64,000 bases of DNA, taken from assembly GCF_963678635.1 (NCBI RefSeq), contig NW_026971479.1, positions 62,001 through 126,000 of the forward strand, in the 5' to 3' direction. The translations under genes and the position numbers were made by a program. The DNA comes from Symsagittifera roscoffensis. Lineage: Eukaryota > Xenacoelomorpha > Acoela > Convolutidae. Under the pieces are notes generated by a model. The model searched no databases and had not been told where the DNA came from. It worked only from the letters and a program-made list of their open reading frames with translations. Shown piece after piece: positions 56,303 through 64,000 of the stretch (the first letter of the stretch is position 1; each line of letters opens with the position of its first letter).

Positions 56303-57193
56303 ATGGACTGGAGCACGGCGCAGATGGACAGGAGAGATTGCTTCCATAACGCGGCTTGGGTGGAATACTTCACGCAGCCGCGTGTGCCCGAAGGAGCGGT
56401 CCACTTGATCATAGGGGACAGCTTGCTGCGGGTGTTGACCCGGATCCAGTCCCATTGGCAAACGGGAATCTTGAGCTTCGCTGGAGCCGCGACACCGCAG
56501 ATGTTAGCGACACTTGAGATGCTAGGTATGGCAAGAGTATATACGGTGACACTGATGATCGGGACGAATGACGTGTCTAAGGGGGAAGCAAGAAAGGTGA
56601 TGAGGCTGCACGACAAGATGAGCTGCATTCTCGAGGAATTGCGAATTCAAATGGATCCGGCCATTCTTACGGTGTGCACCGTCCCTTACAACATGAAAGC
56701 GGATCAACATGCAATGGAGATGAACACAAAGGTGCGAAACCTGAATGAAGTAATCAGGCTGATACACAAAAGAAGCGTCCTCCCCGTTGGGCTGTTGGAC
56801 GTGGCCGAGCAAATGGAGCTATCTACTTTCCCTGACGACGAATCTGCGGATGGGATTCATTTTGATAGGCCCAGAGGGTTGGAGTGGTTGAATGACGTCT
56901 TCCAGAGGCACATAAACGCGTTGGAGACAGAGTTACTAGAGACGGCACAGGTCACGTTCGGACCACCCCCAAATCCACCTTTCTTCAACTCGAGAGCTTT
57001 GTCCAGCCATTTGGGGGCGATGGCTGATTCTAGAGACAGTTCGAGGGATAGCCGAACCAGGTTGCTGGGCGCTGCGCCCATGGAGGCTGATGAGGCAACG
57101 TCATCAACGCCCCAGGGATCGATAATATCCTCGGTGGTGGTGGCGGAGAAGAAGAAGCCGGAAAAACCAGGAGACCAACAGGTTGAAATATGA
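56303..57193 (+). CDS. Accessory ORF 2: SGNH/GDSL-type hydrolase
   Basis: 296 codons, ATG at 56303. Three of the family blocks are clear: block I HLIIGDSLLRVL (Ser40), block III MIGTNDVS (Asn89), and block V DGIHFDRPRG (Asp183 and His186). A glycine of block II may be in SFAGAATP (about residue 60). Spacing fits an SGNH domain of ~190 residues. SGNH enzymes hydrolyse esters of lipids, sugars or acetyl groups; the substrate here cannot be told. Esterase domains occur in ORF1 of some CR1-type LINEs, so an SGNH domain in a retroelement has precedent, but not in this setting to my knowledge. A low-complexity tail of ~90 residues follows. Confidence 0.82.
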   Translation: MDWSTAQMDRRDCFHNAAWVEYFTQPRVPEGAVHLIIGDSLLRVLTRIQSHWQTGILSFAGAATPQMLATLEMLGMARVYTVTLMIGTNDVSKGEARKVMRLHDKMSCILEELRIQMDPAILTVCTVPYNMKADQHAMEMNTKVRNLNEVIRLIHKRSVLPVGLLDVAEQMELSTFPDDESADGIHFDRPRGLEWLNDVFQRHINALETELLETAQVTFGPPPNPPFFNSRALSSHLGAMADSRDSSRDSRTRLLGAAPMEADEATSSTPQGSIISSVVVAEKKKPEKPGDQQVEI

Positions 57194-58546
57194 GGAGAAG
57201 GTCAAGGAGCTGGACCTGGAGGACCTCGAGTGCAGGCTAGAGTTGGCGAGAGCTTTGGGTCTTGAGCAGGTGTCGCACGAAGACTTGGACAGACTCCAGT
57301 GTGTGGACTGGCTGAAGGCTCACGAGACACACTTCTCGAGAGCAAAAATAGCAGAGACGGCGGATCTGACTGGGATTCCCACAAAATCGGTGATGGGACC
57401 CATTAACTATAGACCTCTCAAGTCATTAGGGAGTCCGGGATTCGTAGTGGAGCCTCCCAAACACCGAACTAGCATTGCCATGATTAGGGTAGCCACTCCA
57501 GCACAGTTGAGGGTGGTGGATAAGCTGATGGATCCGAGGGAGATGGGATTACCAGACGCTGCGTACGAAGGCACGAAACTGGCCAATGATCCCAGATACG
57601 GGAAACCCTGCGGGAATACGCAGCTGGCCAAAACCTTAGCTGTTTATGACATGGCGGACCCAGCCGCAGCGAGGGTGGTCATCGTAGCGGGATCGGACTT
57701 TGAGGGAACGTCTCCCAAATTGTTTTGGCCGGAAACTCTGATATACTCATTGCCGGGAGCGGAGCTGAACCAGATGTTAACCCTGGTGGTGGCAATAAAG
57801 TCGGAGATGCCTTGCGAGACTGAACTGCTGCTGTTTGCAGGGATGAACGATCACTTGCATGCGACGGGGTTTCTAAAGCAGCTCAAGGTTGATGAACCTA
57901 CGCCGAAGAAAATCTGGGAAGCCATCCAGACACTATTCGCAGCCATGAATGAAGTACAAGAGAACGTTGCCTCACGATTTGGCTCCAAGACGATAGTGGC
58001 GTTCACAACGTCCCCGGCTACCCGAGCATGCCTCCCGCTCTACAATTTATGTATGCAATCTTGGTCTTGATAGCAGAAGGGAATGGATGGCGGCGCATTT
58101 TGATGGCAGCTCCCAATCGGGAACTGGAACCCACAAACTTGAGACTTCGCAGCTCAGAGCTCGCGGCGGCGTGGGCGGATGTGTCCCACGCGATGAGGGG
58201 CTTTCATGAGTTGGCCGACATCCTCATTGTGTTGGACGAGGTCCTCTTGCTGGAGATATCTAACTTCGCGAGTCAACTCAAGCTCAGTCCAATTAGAGGG
58301 GACGATCATCCAGTGGTGACTCACCTGACGGCCAGTCTGTGGTTTCGAAACATGGAGATGACAATCACAAGCTCCACCAGTAAATCTAGAGGGCCAAGCA
58401 ACGAGAGGAAGAACGTGGTCGCATCGGAGAAGCAGCTGGAATCGATGGTGTACCGACTGACACAAGAGGGAGGCAGGTGGTCCTTCCTGACACCAAGGCT
58501 GGAGACGCCACGGAGAATACAAGGGAAGATGCTCCGCTTCTGGTGA
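57183..58546 (+). pseudogene. Accessory ORF 3: second SGNH-like protein, one frameshift
   Basis: Begins by overlapping the end of ORF 2 by 11 bp in another frame; the first codon of the open frame is TTG, so the start is uncertain or the ORFs were fused. After an N-terminal region (DWLKAHETH, VEPPKHRTS) comes an SGNH-like core: VVIVAGSDFEGTS (about residue 170), ETELLLFAGMNDHLHATG (about 215) and, after a one-base loss near 58010-58016, MPPALQFMY and PNRELEPTNLR in the next frame. The left copy reads through the equivalent point. The GDS serine is replaced (GSDF), so it may be a binding protein rather than an enzyme. The C-terminal ~130 residues (helical, then Ser/Arg-rich) have no recognised family. 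Confidence 0.68.
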
Positions 58547-59142
58547 AGCAGATCTGGGATTTTATTGAAGAGCAGCTGGGAGTGGCTGAAAAGAGGGAAA
58601 TGACGGTTGGCAGGTTCGTCACGGCAGCCAACGAAGTCACGATTGGAGGATTCTGGAGGGAGCACGCAAGGGGTGAGCTGATGACGAGGAGGGATTACGA
58701 AATTCTTGAGTTCTTGAGTCCTTGTTGGGGAAAGGAGTTCCTGGCCGGAGTGTATAGCGCGAAAGATACCATCTTTAAAGCCTTCATACAGGAAAGGTTG
58801 AATATGCCCATCAGTCTGTTGCTGGCACTGTACTTGGTTTACCCAAGGTACCTGTTTAATATGGGCTCAGCATACATGTTCAGTCGGGGCGTGGACACCC
58901 TCCGGATAGACGGATACTTGACATTGGTGCTTCTAACCCACTGGGAATTGGAGTCATTTCACCGACTGATGAAATACGGAGAGCCTCTGTCGATGGGGAG
59001 AGCACACTCGAGCACTGACACCTACTCGTATAAGTGTGCTGCCGGGCTAAAGACGCTGCTGGTACGGTACCTACTGATGCAGAACCGGCACCTAACAGGA
59101 GAAGAAAAGAGCCGAAGACAAGAGAAGAATGGAGGGAAGTGA
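58477..59142 (+). CDS. Accessory ORF 4: helical protein of unknown function
   Basis: About 221 codons in a frame that begins with GTG inside the end of ORF 3; the first real ATG is well inside, so it may be the end of an ORF 3-4 fusion. It contains predicted helices with hydrophobic faces (LLLALYLVYPRYLFNMGSAY, TLRIDGYLTLVLL) and a conserved FHRLMKYGEP. Its stop overlaps the ATG of ORF 5 (14 bp). Conserved in the left copy. No family recognised. Confidence 0.6.
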   Translation: MVLPDTKAGDATENTREDAPLLVKQIWDFIEEQLGVAEKREMTVGRFVTAANEVTIGGFWREHARGELMTRRDYEILEFLSPCWGKEFLAGVYSAKDTIFKAFIQERLNMPISLLLALYLVYPRYLFNMGSAYMFSRGVDTLRIDGYLTLVLLTHWELESFHRLMKYGEPLSMGRAHSSTDTYSYKCAAGLKTLLVRYLLMQNRHLTGEEKSRRQEKNGGK

Positions 59143-59845
59143 ACGGGGGCATGCCTCTTTTGACGGATCTATGCCTGGCCATGAGGAAGTTGTAACCTGT
59201 ATCTATGGACCGGCAGTCACGTTCGCGTTTCCAGATCCTCTGGTGGAAGCTTATCGACACTCCGTGACCCATGTGAGCCTCATAAGCATACTAGATGGAA
59301 CGACACTTAATTGGTATCAACAGGAGGTGCTAAGAGAGCAAATGAGCAACACGGTGCTCTTCGGAAAGGTGAAGGATCCGGAGTTGGTGACATACAATTT
59401 TCGAGGACAACTGCAGTGCAGGATGGTAGGCAAGCGCGAGGGCCCCATCGAGACTAATCCCAAGTTCTGGAACCTAAACCCCCTGACAGCAAGTACGCAT
59501 GATATCTTGAGAATTCCCGCATGGAAGAAGAGCTTCGAGCTGGTGAAGAGAGAGTTAGAAGCGATATTGAAGAAGGAAGTCCTGCCAGCAAGCATTCCCG
59601 AATTCCCGACAGTGAGGAGAATGACCCTGGGGATGAACAGCTCCCTGGTGGTCCCATCCCTTTTCGCAAGAGCAGCAACCGAAGAACAGCAGAAGGAGTT
59701 CATCGACGGCTGGTATCCTCTCTTCATCGGCTACACTGCAGCGATTTATTTTCACACCAGTGATGCGAAGATAAATTCATGGACAACTCAAGCCAAGAAA
59801 ATGAGAGGGTCGATGCCCCGAAATGCGAGGTGCGAGATGCCTTGA
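59129..59845 (+). CDS. Accessory ORF 5: unknown protein
   Basis: 238 codons from a true ATG that lies inside the last codons of ORF 4 (ATGGAGGGAAGTGA junction). Conserved words include TFAFPDPLVEAYRHS, SLISILDGTTLNWY and LFGKVKDPEL, found also in the left copy. The C-terminal half is helical with FIDGWYPLFIGYTAAIYFH, followed by a basic end. Not recognised. The ATG/stop overlaps suggest the ORFs are read from one transcript, if they are genuine starts. Confidence 0.6.
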   Translation: MEGSERGHASFDGSMPGHEEVVTCIYGPAVTFAFPDPLVEAYRHSVTHVSLISILDGTTLNWYQQEVLREQMSNTVLFGKVKDPELVTYNFRGQLQCRMVGKREGPIETNPKFWNLNPLTASTHDILRIPAWKKSFELVKRELEAILKKEVLPASIPEFPTVRRMTLGMNSSLVVPSLFARAATEEQQKEFIDGWYPLFIGYTAAIYFHTSDAKINSWTTQAKKMRGSMPRNARCEMP

Positions 59846-60132
59846 GAATACTTGAGCGGGCAGGTCTAGAGAACCAGTTGCCGGTGTGGGACGACGGCAG
59901 GATGATAGTGAATGAAGGGCATATCGCACTGAAAGCAGACGATATGCTGTTTGCCACAAGGAGATACCGGGCACCTTACGGACTAGAGCAGGTGGAAAGG
60001 AATCAGGAAGGAAAAAAGCTGGATGCAGCAGGCCCATTGCATGTGGCCCTGACAGAGTACAAGGAAACGGGTCCAGCTACGCCAGCACTCCTATCAGTGG
60101 ATACCCCTGGGGATAAAAAGAGTGGCCCGTAG
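59779..60132 (+). CDS. Accessory ORF 6: small unknown protein
   Basis: 117 codons, ATG at 59779, overlapping ORF 5 by 67 bp in another frame. Acidic/basic mix with RILERAGLENQLPVWDDG and LDAAGPLHVAL; ends at TAG. The homologous segment in the left copy supports that this frame is real. Because the overlap is long, the true start may be downstream, or the ORF may be joined to ORF 5 by a frameshift. No family recognised. Confidence 0.5.
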   Translation: MDNSSQENERVDAPKCEVRDALRILERAGLENQLPVWDDGRMIVNEGHIALKADDMLFATRRYRAPYGLEQVERNQEGKKLDAAGPLHVALTEYKETGPATPALLSVDTPGDKKSGP

Positions 60133-60188
60133 AGGATCGATTCAGAAGGATTCTCGAGAGAAGAGAAGCAGAATCGGGGGAGGAGAGC

Positions 60189-60827
60189 ATGGATGAGACT
60201 CTCAGCGAGGCAGGAGAGGATATGGAAGTGGGAAATACCCCGGAGAAGAAGCCATCAGAGGAAGAGTTCACCACGCAAGATCTGTTGAAAGATCTGAGTG
60301 GTAAAAATTGGGCAGACACCCCCACGCCACCTTTGACCTCATCTCCTCGCAAGAACCTAGAGTTGCCACTGACGAGTGAGAATCACAACATGGGAATGAT
60401 CTTCTTGAGTGCGGACAGAAGGGAGAAAACCACCTTCGAGGGAAACAGAGATGCCTTCCTAGGTACCCTGGATGCGGATGCTTGGCGAAAATTCTCGAGC
60501 GATTTTAATCGAGAAGTGGACGACGACACCAAATTGGACGATTTCAAGGAGGAGCTGTGGGACACGGTGGTGAAGTTCGGAGAACCTATCCTGGTGGGGA
60601 CAGGTCTGGAGGAGAAAGCTAGAGAAGAGCTGCTGAGCAAGATGGTCGAGTTGAGGAAGGCACCACGAAAGACCAGAGAAGACAAATGTAAAGACAGCTC
60701 TACTCCGAAACAAAAAACTGACGATAAAATAATTGAACATGTAAGGGGGGATAAGGTCGGGACTAGTAATATAATTAAAAGTACTAATATCCTTAAGGCT
60801 CGAGCAGGGGGGAGGCAAGAGTTGTAA
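60189..60827 (+). CDS. Accessory ORF 7: source of the tandem-unit expansion
   Basis: 212 codons, ATG at 60189. It has an acidic N-terminus, a conserved core (SPRKNLELPLT, TTFEGNRDAFLGTL, VGTGLEEKAREELLSKM) and a Lys/Ser/Asp-rich tail (KDSSTPKQKTDDK, NIIKSTNILKARAGGRQEL). In the left copy this tail is the point where about 27 units of ~258 bp follow. The right copy holds one diverged partial unit; its missing second half may be the short frame at 60833-60943. Function unknown. The core is helical and charged. Confidence 0.6.
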   Translation: MDETLSEAGEDMEVGNTPEKKPSEEEFTTQDLLKDLSGKNWADTPTPPLTSSPRKNLELPLTSENHNMGMIFLSADRREKTTFEGNRDAFLGTLDADAWRKFSSDFNREVDDDTKLDDFKEELWDTVVKFGEPILVGTGLEEKAREELLSKMVELRKAPRKTREDKCKDSSTPKQKTDDKIIEHVRGDKVGTSNIIKSTNILKARAGGRQEL

Positions 60828-60832
60828 AGGAG

Positions 60833-60943
60833 ATGGAGATCCCCACCAGTTCAGCAACGGAAGAAGACTTCAAACCTCAGAAGATAAAAATGAAGCGAGG
60901 TTCAACGAGCGGGCAGACCTGGGAGGTGGACGTCGGTAATTAA
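60833..60943 (+). pseudogene. Short ORF, possible remainder of ORF 7 or start of ORF 8
   Basis: A 36-codon frame from ATG (MEIPTSSATEEDFKPQKIK) to TAA. Its DNA aligns with 27190-27330 (minus) of the left copy, which lies directly after the tandem array. It therefore continues the ancestral sequence between ORF 7 and ORF 8, now in a separate frame. Too short to assign. Confidence 0.4.
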
Positions 60944-60979
60944 TAGGTCTCAAATGAACACCAGGCTACCGGGAAGCAA

Positions 60980-61600
60980 GTGACTAGCGATCCTCTTGAG
61001 AAGAATAAAACGAGGAACACCGCCCGACCGTGGTGGGTAGCCCTGGAAACATTGCAGGAATTGGAAGACTGCCTGAAGAAGCTCGACAGTGGAGTGTCCA
61101 TCAAACGACGCAACTGGGCTACCCAGCAGAAGGCTGGTATCAATAAATTAGAATTGGGGAGCTAGCTGAAGAGAACTTGGCAGAGCTTGTTAAAGGATCA
61201 TTTTGAAGAAGCGATGAGAACATCATCATCGGCATCGCCGTTGATGGCGAATCCCTTTATTAGGACCGCAGGCCAACTGATGTTTGCGTGGAGCCTGTTG
61301 GGAATAGAGTTGGAGACACTAACTTCGTACGACAAGTTGAAGTTGGGAGGCAAGAACCTGGAGGTATATCGAATGCTGATGCAGCATGTTGCTAGGGACA
61401 ATTCAGGCTTGAGCCTGGCAAGGAGGAAGGATGCTACCTGCATCTTGAGATGGACAATGTCGATGATGACTGACAGTACCATCCTAGCATGTCACCAGAG
61501 AGCAACTGGAAGCAAAACGCTGGAGAGGAGAGTCTCCACAGTAATCTTGAATGTGTACCAGAGTCCAGAGTACTGGGATAGAGAAGGAAGATGGTTCTAG
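60980..61600 (+). pseudogene. Accessory ORF 8: unknown, one internal TAG
   Basis: The frame opens with GTG at 60980 and has a TAG at 61163-61165, then continues in the same frame to TAG at 61598-61600. Conserved words: RNTARPWWVALET, TSYDKLKLGGK, VARDNSGLSLARRKDA, STVILNVYQSPEY; all have counterparts in the left copy. The last ten bases overlap the ATG of ORF 9 (ATGGTTCTAG). No family recognised; mostly helical. Confidence 0.55.
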
Positions 61601-62385
61601 GCAATCTGGAGGTTCTGGAGAGCCACAGGAAGTTAGATGAGATACGGAGATTCTACAACAAGAAGTTCGAGGAGAAGCACGACGTTCACCGTAACCTGGC
61701 TCCGCCAGGAGAGTACTCGAAACCCAACAAGAAGCGAGAGTATCAGTATGTGTCTGGAGTGATGGGGATGGCACACAACCCTTTCCTAGACTTAGAAGCT
61801 GGAGGTGCCCATAGAAACTATGAGGTGGCGAAGCTGCTGAAGTTCTGGACAGAAAGGATAATGGAGATAGACCCCGTGGAAAGAGAGAGACCCGGTCTGG
61901 GTCTGATTCTCGAGAGAACACCGGAATTGATAAGTGTGCCACGCTCAAGTAAAAGAGTAGAACTAAGAATGGGTAACGGGAACGGCACGTTGACCACGAA
62001 TCTGGGAGTGGTGTGGAGGTTGCTCAGGCCCTCTTGGTGTCCACATCCCCATGCGAGCCTGATCGAGGAAGTCACTGAGCGAGTGAGATTGGCGCCGACA
62101 GAGGATGAAGATTTAGCGACCTTGAGTATAGTACAGAGACTGATCCTGCCTCAAATGAAGGAGACAAGTGAGATGACGAGCGGAACAGGGTCGGTAAAGA
62201 AGATGGAGCCGGGCAGTTGTCTTGACTCGACGTGTGGGAATGGCGAGCACACCTGTGATGGACGATCGTGCATCAGGATACAGTCTTTTCAGAAAAAGGA
62301 CCTAGTCACCTGGTTTGAAGATATCACCGAAAGGGAGAAAAGTGAGATACAGATAGTGGCGAGTGTTACGCGAGTACCAGTGTGA
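61591..62385 (+). CDS. Accessory ORF 9: unknown protein with Cys-rich C-terminal segment
   Basis: 264 codons, ATG at 61591 within the stop of ORF 8. It has an N-terminal basic region, then GVMGMAHNPFLDLEAGGA, VELRMGNGNGTLTTNLGVV and APTEDEDLATLSIVQRLILP (all matched in the left copy), and near residue 210 a cysteine-rich stretch (CLDSTCGNGEHTCDGRSC) that may bind metal or form disulfides. No family recognised. Confidence 0.6.
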   Translation: MVLGNLEVLESHRKLDEIRRFYNKKFEEKHDVHRNLAPPGEYSKPNKKREYQYVSGVMGMAHNPFLDLEAGGAHRNYEVAKLLKFWTERIMEIDPVERERPGLGLILERTPELISVPRSSKRVELRMGNGNGTLTTNLGVVWRLLRPSWCPHPHASLIEEVTERVRLAPTEDEDLATLSIVQRLILPQMKETSEMTSGTGSVKKMEPGSCLDSTCGNGEHTCDGRSCIRIQSFQKKDLVTWFEDITEREKSEIQIVASVTRVPV

Positions 62386-63077
62386 ACCTAGCAACAGCTC
62401 TGGGGTTTTTCTCGAGAATGTGTAGTCTCCAGTCACTGGAGAGGCTAGAGTCAGAACACCACTTGGTGACCGCGTTGAGCGTGGAGTCATGGCCCGGAGT
62501 GTTGCAGGTGACCCAGTAACACATCAAGAGTTGGAAGGTTGGGCTCGAAGCGGAGATGGGATTTCCCATGAGCGAAGCCTATGGGCTGCCTCTAAATGCG
62601 AAGTCCCTAGTGGGGTCAGTGATGGCCAATCTGTGTGGCAGCCACTATCCATTGCACATGGCGATGGTAGAAGTATCCAGCCAGAGGGTATTGATAGACA
62701 AAGCCTTCTCAGTGCCCAAATGTGTAGGGCTGGCTCGGATGTCACATCATTCACACAAGCTGTTGAGGAAGATCCGAGGAACAGTGCCTAAAGAACAAAG
62801 GGATGACTTGAGTGAAATCTGGGGTGAAGAACTTCTAGGCTTAGAGAGCGAAAATACCAGTGACCTCGAGAGATAAAACGTGATGGGGAAACCCATGGTA
62901 AGTGCCTCAAGCTTGGAAGAAGTCGACATGATACACGAGAAGATGATGGAACTTGAGCCTCTCCTAGAAGCCTCGGGAAACGCAATCTTAGGAGCATCGA
63001 CCTCACACACGGGGATTGTCCGTGCCACTGTCTGGCGAAGACAGTGTGGTACCCAGACCAAGCCAATCTCTACCTGA
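62385..63077 (+). pseudogene. Accessory ORF 10: unknown, broken by stops
   Basis: The frame starts right at the end of ORF 9 without an ATG, has a TAA at about 62518-62520, continues to TAA at about 62874-62876, and then stays open to 63077. Words conserved in the left copy: RLESEHHLVTALS, AKSLVGSVMANLCG, IDKAFSVPKCVGLARM. Near 63040 the coding frame passes to ORF 11. ORFs 10 and 11 may have been one protein. Function unknown. Confidence 0.5.
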
Positions 63078-63802
63078 TCTGGGATGTAGAAGAAATCAGG
63101 TCGTTGGAACTACCCGAGCATCAACAAAAAGTGACCATCTTGATCGTGAGCACAATGCTGGCTCTACGATGGATGGAAGAAAACATAGCAAAGTATCGAG
63201 AATCGAAGACGCCAACAGCGGAGTCGATTCACGCGATAGATTACAGCAGGAGACTTGAGTTGTTCGAGACAGCATGCAAGGTGTTCGCCATACCAATGGA
63301 ACTCAGACACGTGCGGAGCCGCTTGAGATTCTTTCCTTGGTTTCGCGCGACGTTAACATCCTGGTTATATATAGCGACGAAGGATCACATGAGGAAACAT
63401 CAAAAGGAATATCGACAATTCCAGGCCGAGATAGGACCAGATGCCTTCAAGAGACCCCTGCTGACCCATCGAAATGCGATCACGACAGGGTGGAAAAGAG
63501 TGGGTAGAGTATCCAGAGACAACACTAGAGCAAGGGAGTCACTACTGGAGGAGGACCTGGCGAAGAATGTAAGCCTGAGTCTTCACAATTCCTTCTGCTT
63601 GAACCGAGAATCGAAGGTGAAGAGCTTGCTAAATCAGGCGAAGAGATTGCAAGAGCAAAGGGAGTGGATGCGATCCTATCAACAGCTGAAGGCTTGGGAG
63701 GAGATTGTGATCAGTTCCGATGACGAAGAGGCACTATTTGAACAGATCACAGTGTCAAAAACATCTGGATCGGGTACCTCGAGGGCGAAGAACACAAGGT
63801 GA
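63044..63802 (+). CDS. Accessory ORF 11: helical protein of unknown function
   Basis: About 252 codons; the first codon is GTG and the upstream sequence continues in another frame, so the true start is upstream. The visible protein is helical and charged, with YLIWDVEEIRSLELPEH, MELRHVRSRLRFFPWFRA, a Gln/Arg/Lys helix and an acidic end (ISSDDEEALFEQ). The left copy keeps both ends but lacks the centre. It is the last ORF before the 3' non-coding segment. No family recognised. Confidence 0.55.
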   Translation: MWYPDQANLYLIWDVEEIRSLELPEHQQKVTILIVSTMLALRWMEENIAKYRESKTPTAESIHAIDYSRRLELFETACKVFAIPMELRHVRSRLRFFPWFRATLTSWLYIATKDHMRKHQKEYRQFQAEIGPDAFKRPLLTHRNAITTGWKRVGRVSRDNTRARESLLEEDLAKNVSLSLHNSFCLNRESKVKSLLNQAKRLQEQREWMRSYQQLKAWEEIVISSDDEEALFEQITVSKTSGSGTSRAKNTR

Positions 63803-64000
63803 GCCAGTGGCTCAAAAGGGAAAATTCTAGAGTCTTGAGTCTTGAGAGGGAGGTGGCTCGAAGGTGAACTTGGATGAAATCTGTGTTCACGAAAAAGAAA
63901 TTTTAACGAATAAGATATTGTTATTAATATGCTAGATCTTTTATATAAATCAAAATGCTGCATGACAATTTCCTGATTGAATAGGACAAAAGAAATTTTA
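63803..64000 (+). other. 3' untranslated segment of the right copy (cut by window end)
   Basis: Non-coding. It starts with two copies of GTCTTGAG and purine-rich DNA (GAGAGGGAGG), then sequence that matches the left copy at 24690-24540. The polypurine tract and 3' LTR should lie beyond 64000. Confidence 0.6.

Larger units (their letters stand above)
42802..64000 (+). mobile_element. Giant Ty3/gypsy-like element, right copy
   Basis: The unit starts with LTR-like sequence (matched at the 3' end of the left copy) and continues through repeat-rich leader DNA, Gag, protease, RT, RNase H, integrase, a macro-like domain and eleven accessory ORFs to the window edge. Length is at least 21.2 kb, far above the 5-10 kb usual for Ty3/gypsy. 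GC content is clearly higher than in the A-rich element at 4.2-16.2 kb. Stops and frameshifts are few compared with the left copy, so it is younger. I cannot see its 3' LTR or target-site duplication. Confidence 0.8.

Noticed and set aside
56303-63802. Accessory ORFs as separate host genes
   Set aside because: No introns are apparent, ORFs overlap, and the whole block recurs in inverted orientation with the end of the pol-macro ORF attached; a mobile unit fits better.
1-64000. tRNA or rRNA genes
   Set aside because: I saw no cloverleaf-like segment with A and B boxes and no rRNA-like sequence, but short tRNA genes could be missed by eye.

Overview
The window is eukaryotic, and almost all of it is mobile DNA and tandem repeats. 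No host gene can be named with confidence. The signs of a eukaryote are animal-type Ty3/gypsy elements (one with an envelope-like gene), kilobases of microsatellite and minisatellite, and 200-N assembly gaps inside two repeat arrays. I see no bacterial operon, tRNA, rRNA or CRISPR array. The host is probably an invertebrate animal; the sequence does not allow a closer guess.

Left third (1-24.1 kb). A short unassigned flank is followed by a CACCAT microsatellite with a ~780-bp higher-order period (1.58-3.87 kb) and an 8-bp ATATCTTA repeat. A decayed A-rich Ty3/gypsy element with an envelope-like gene fills 4.2-16.2 kb on the + strand: most of Gag is missing, then protease, RT, RNase H, integrase, a Ser/Thr/Pro-rich ORF, the envelope-like gene and two or three further ORFs. 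After an unassigned stretch comes a 3.8-kb array of 8-bp units (18.1-21.9 kb) whose variants are sorted in blocks, then a CATCATCAA array ending in a gap.

Right two thirds (24.1-64 kb). The main object is a giant Ty3/gypsy-like element present in two inverted copies. The right copy (+, about 42.8 kb to beyond the window end) carries LTR-like sequence, repeat-rich leader DNA, Gag with two zinc knuckles, protease, RT, RNase H, a ~380-residue insert, integrase with a GPF module, a macro-like domain in the same frame, and then about 9 kb of accessory ORFs. These include a recognisable SGNH/GDSL hydrolase, a second SGNH-like protein and about nine proteins of unknown function. The left copy (-, 39.86 to 24.1 kb) has the accessory module in the same order, starting exactly at the last codons of the macro ORF and ending in sequence that matches the LTR-like start of the right copy. 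That match, and the shared spacer after the macro stop codon, are why I treat retroelement and accessory module as one unit of more than 21 kb.

In the left copy the tail of one accessory ORF has expanded into about 27 tandem units of ~258 bp (27.5-34.6 kb), with a 7-unit higher-order period. Between the two giant copies sits a minus-strand piece (39.9-42.6 kb) whose leader matches the envelope-bearing element at 4.6-4.9 kb. Both giant copies carry stop codons and frameshifts, and the RT of the right copy lacks a conserved block, so neither looks autonomous as read. All domain calls come from reading translated sequence by eye.
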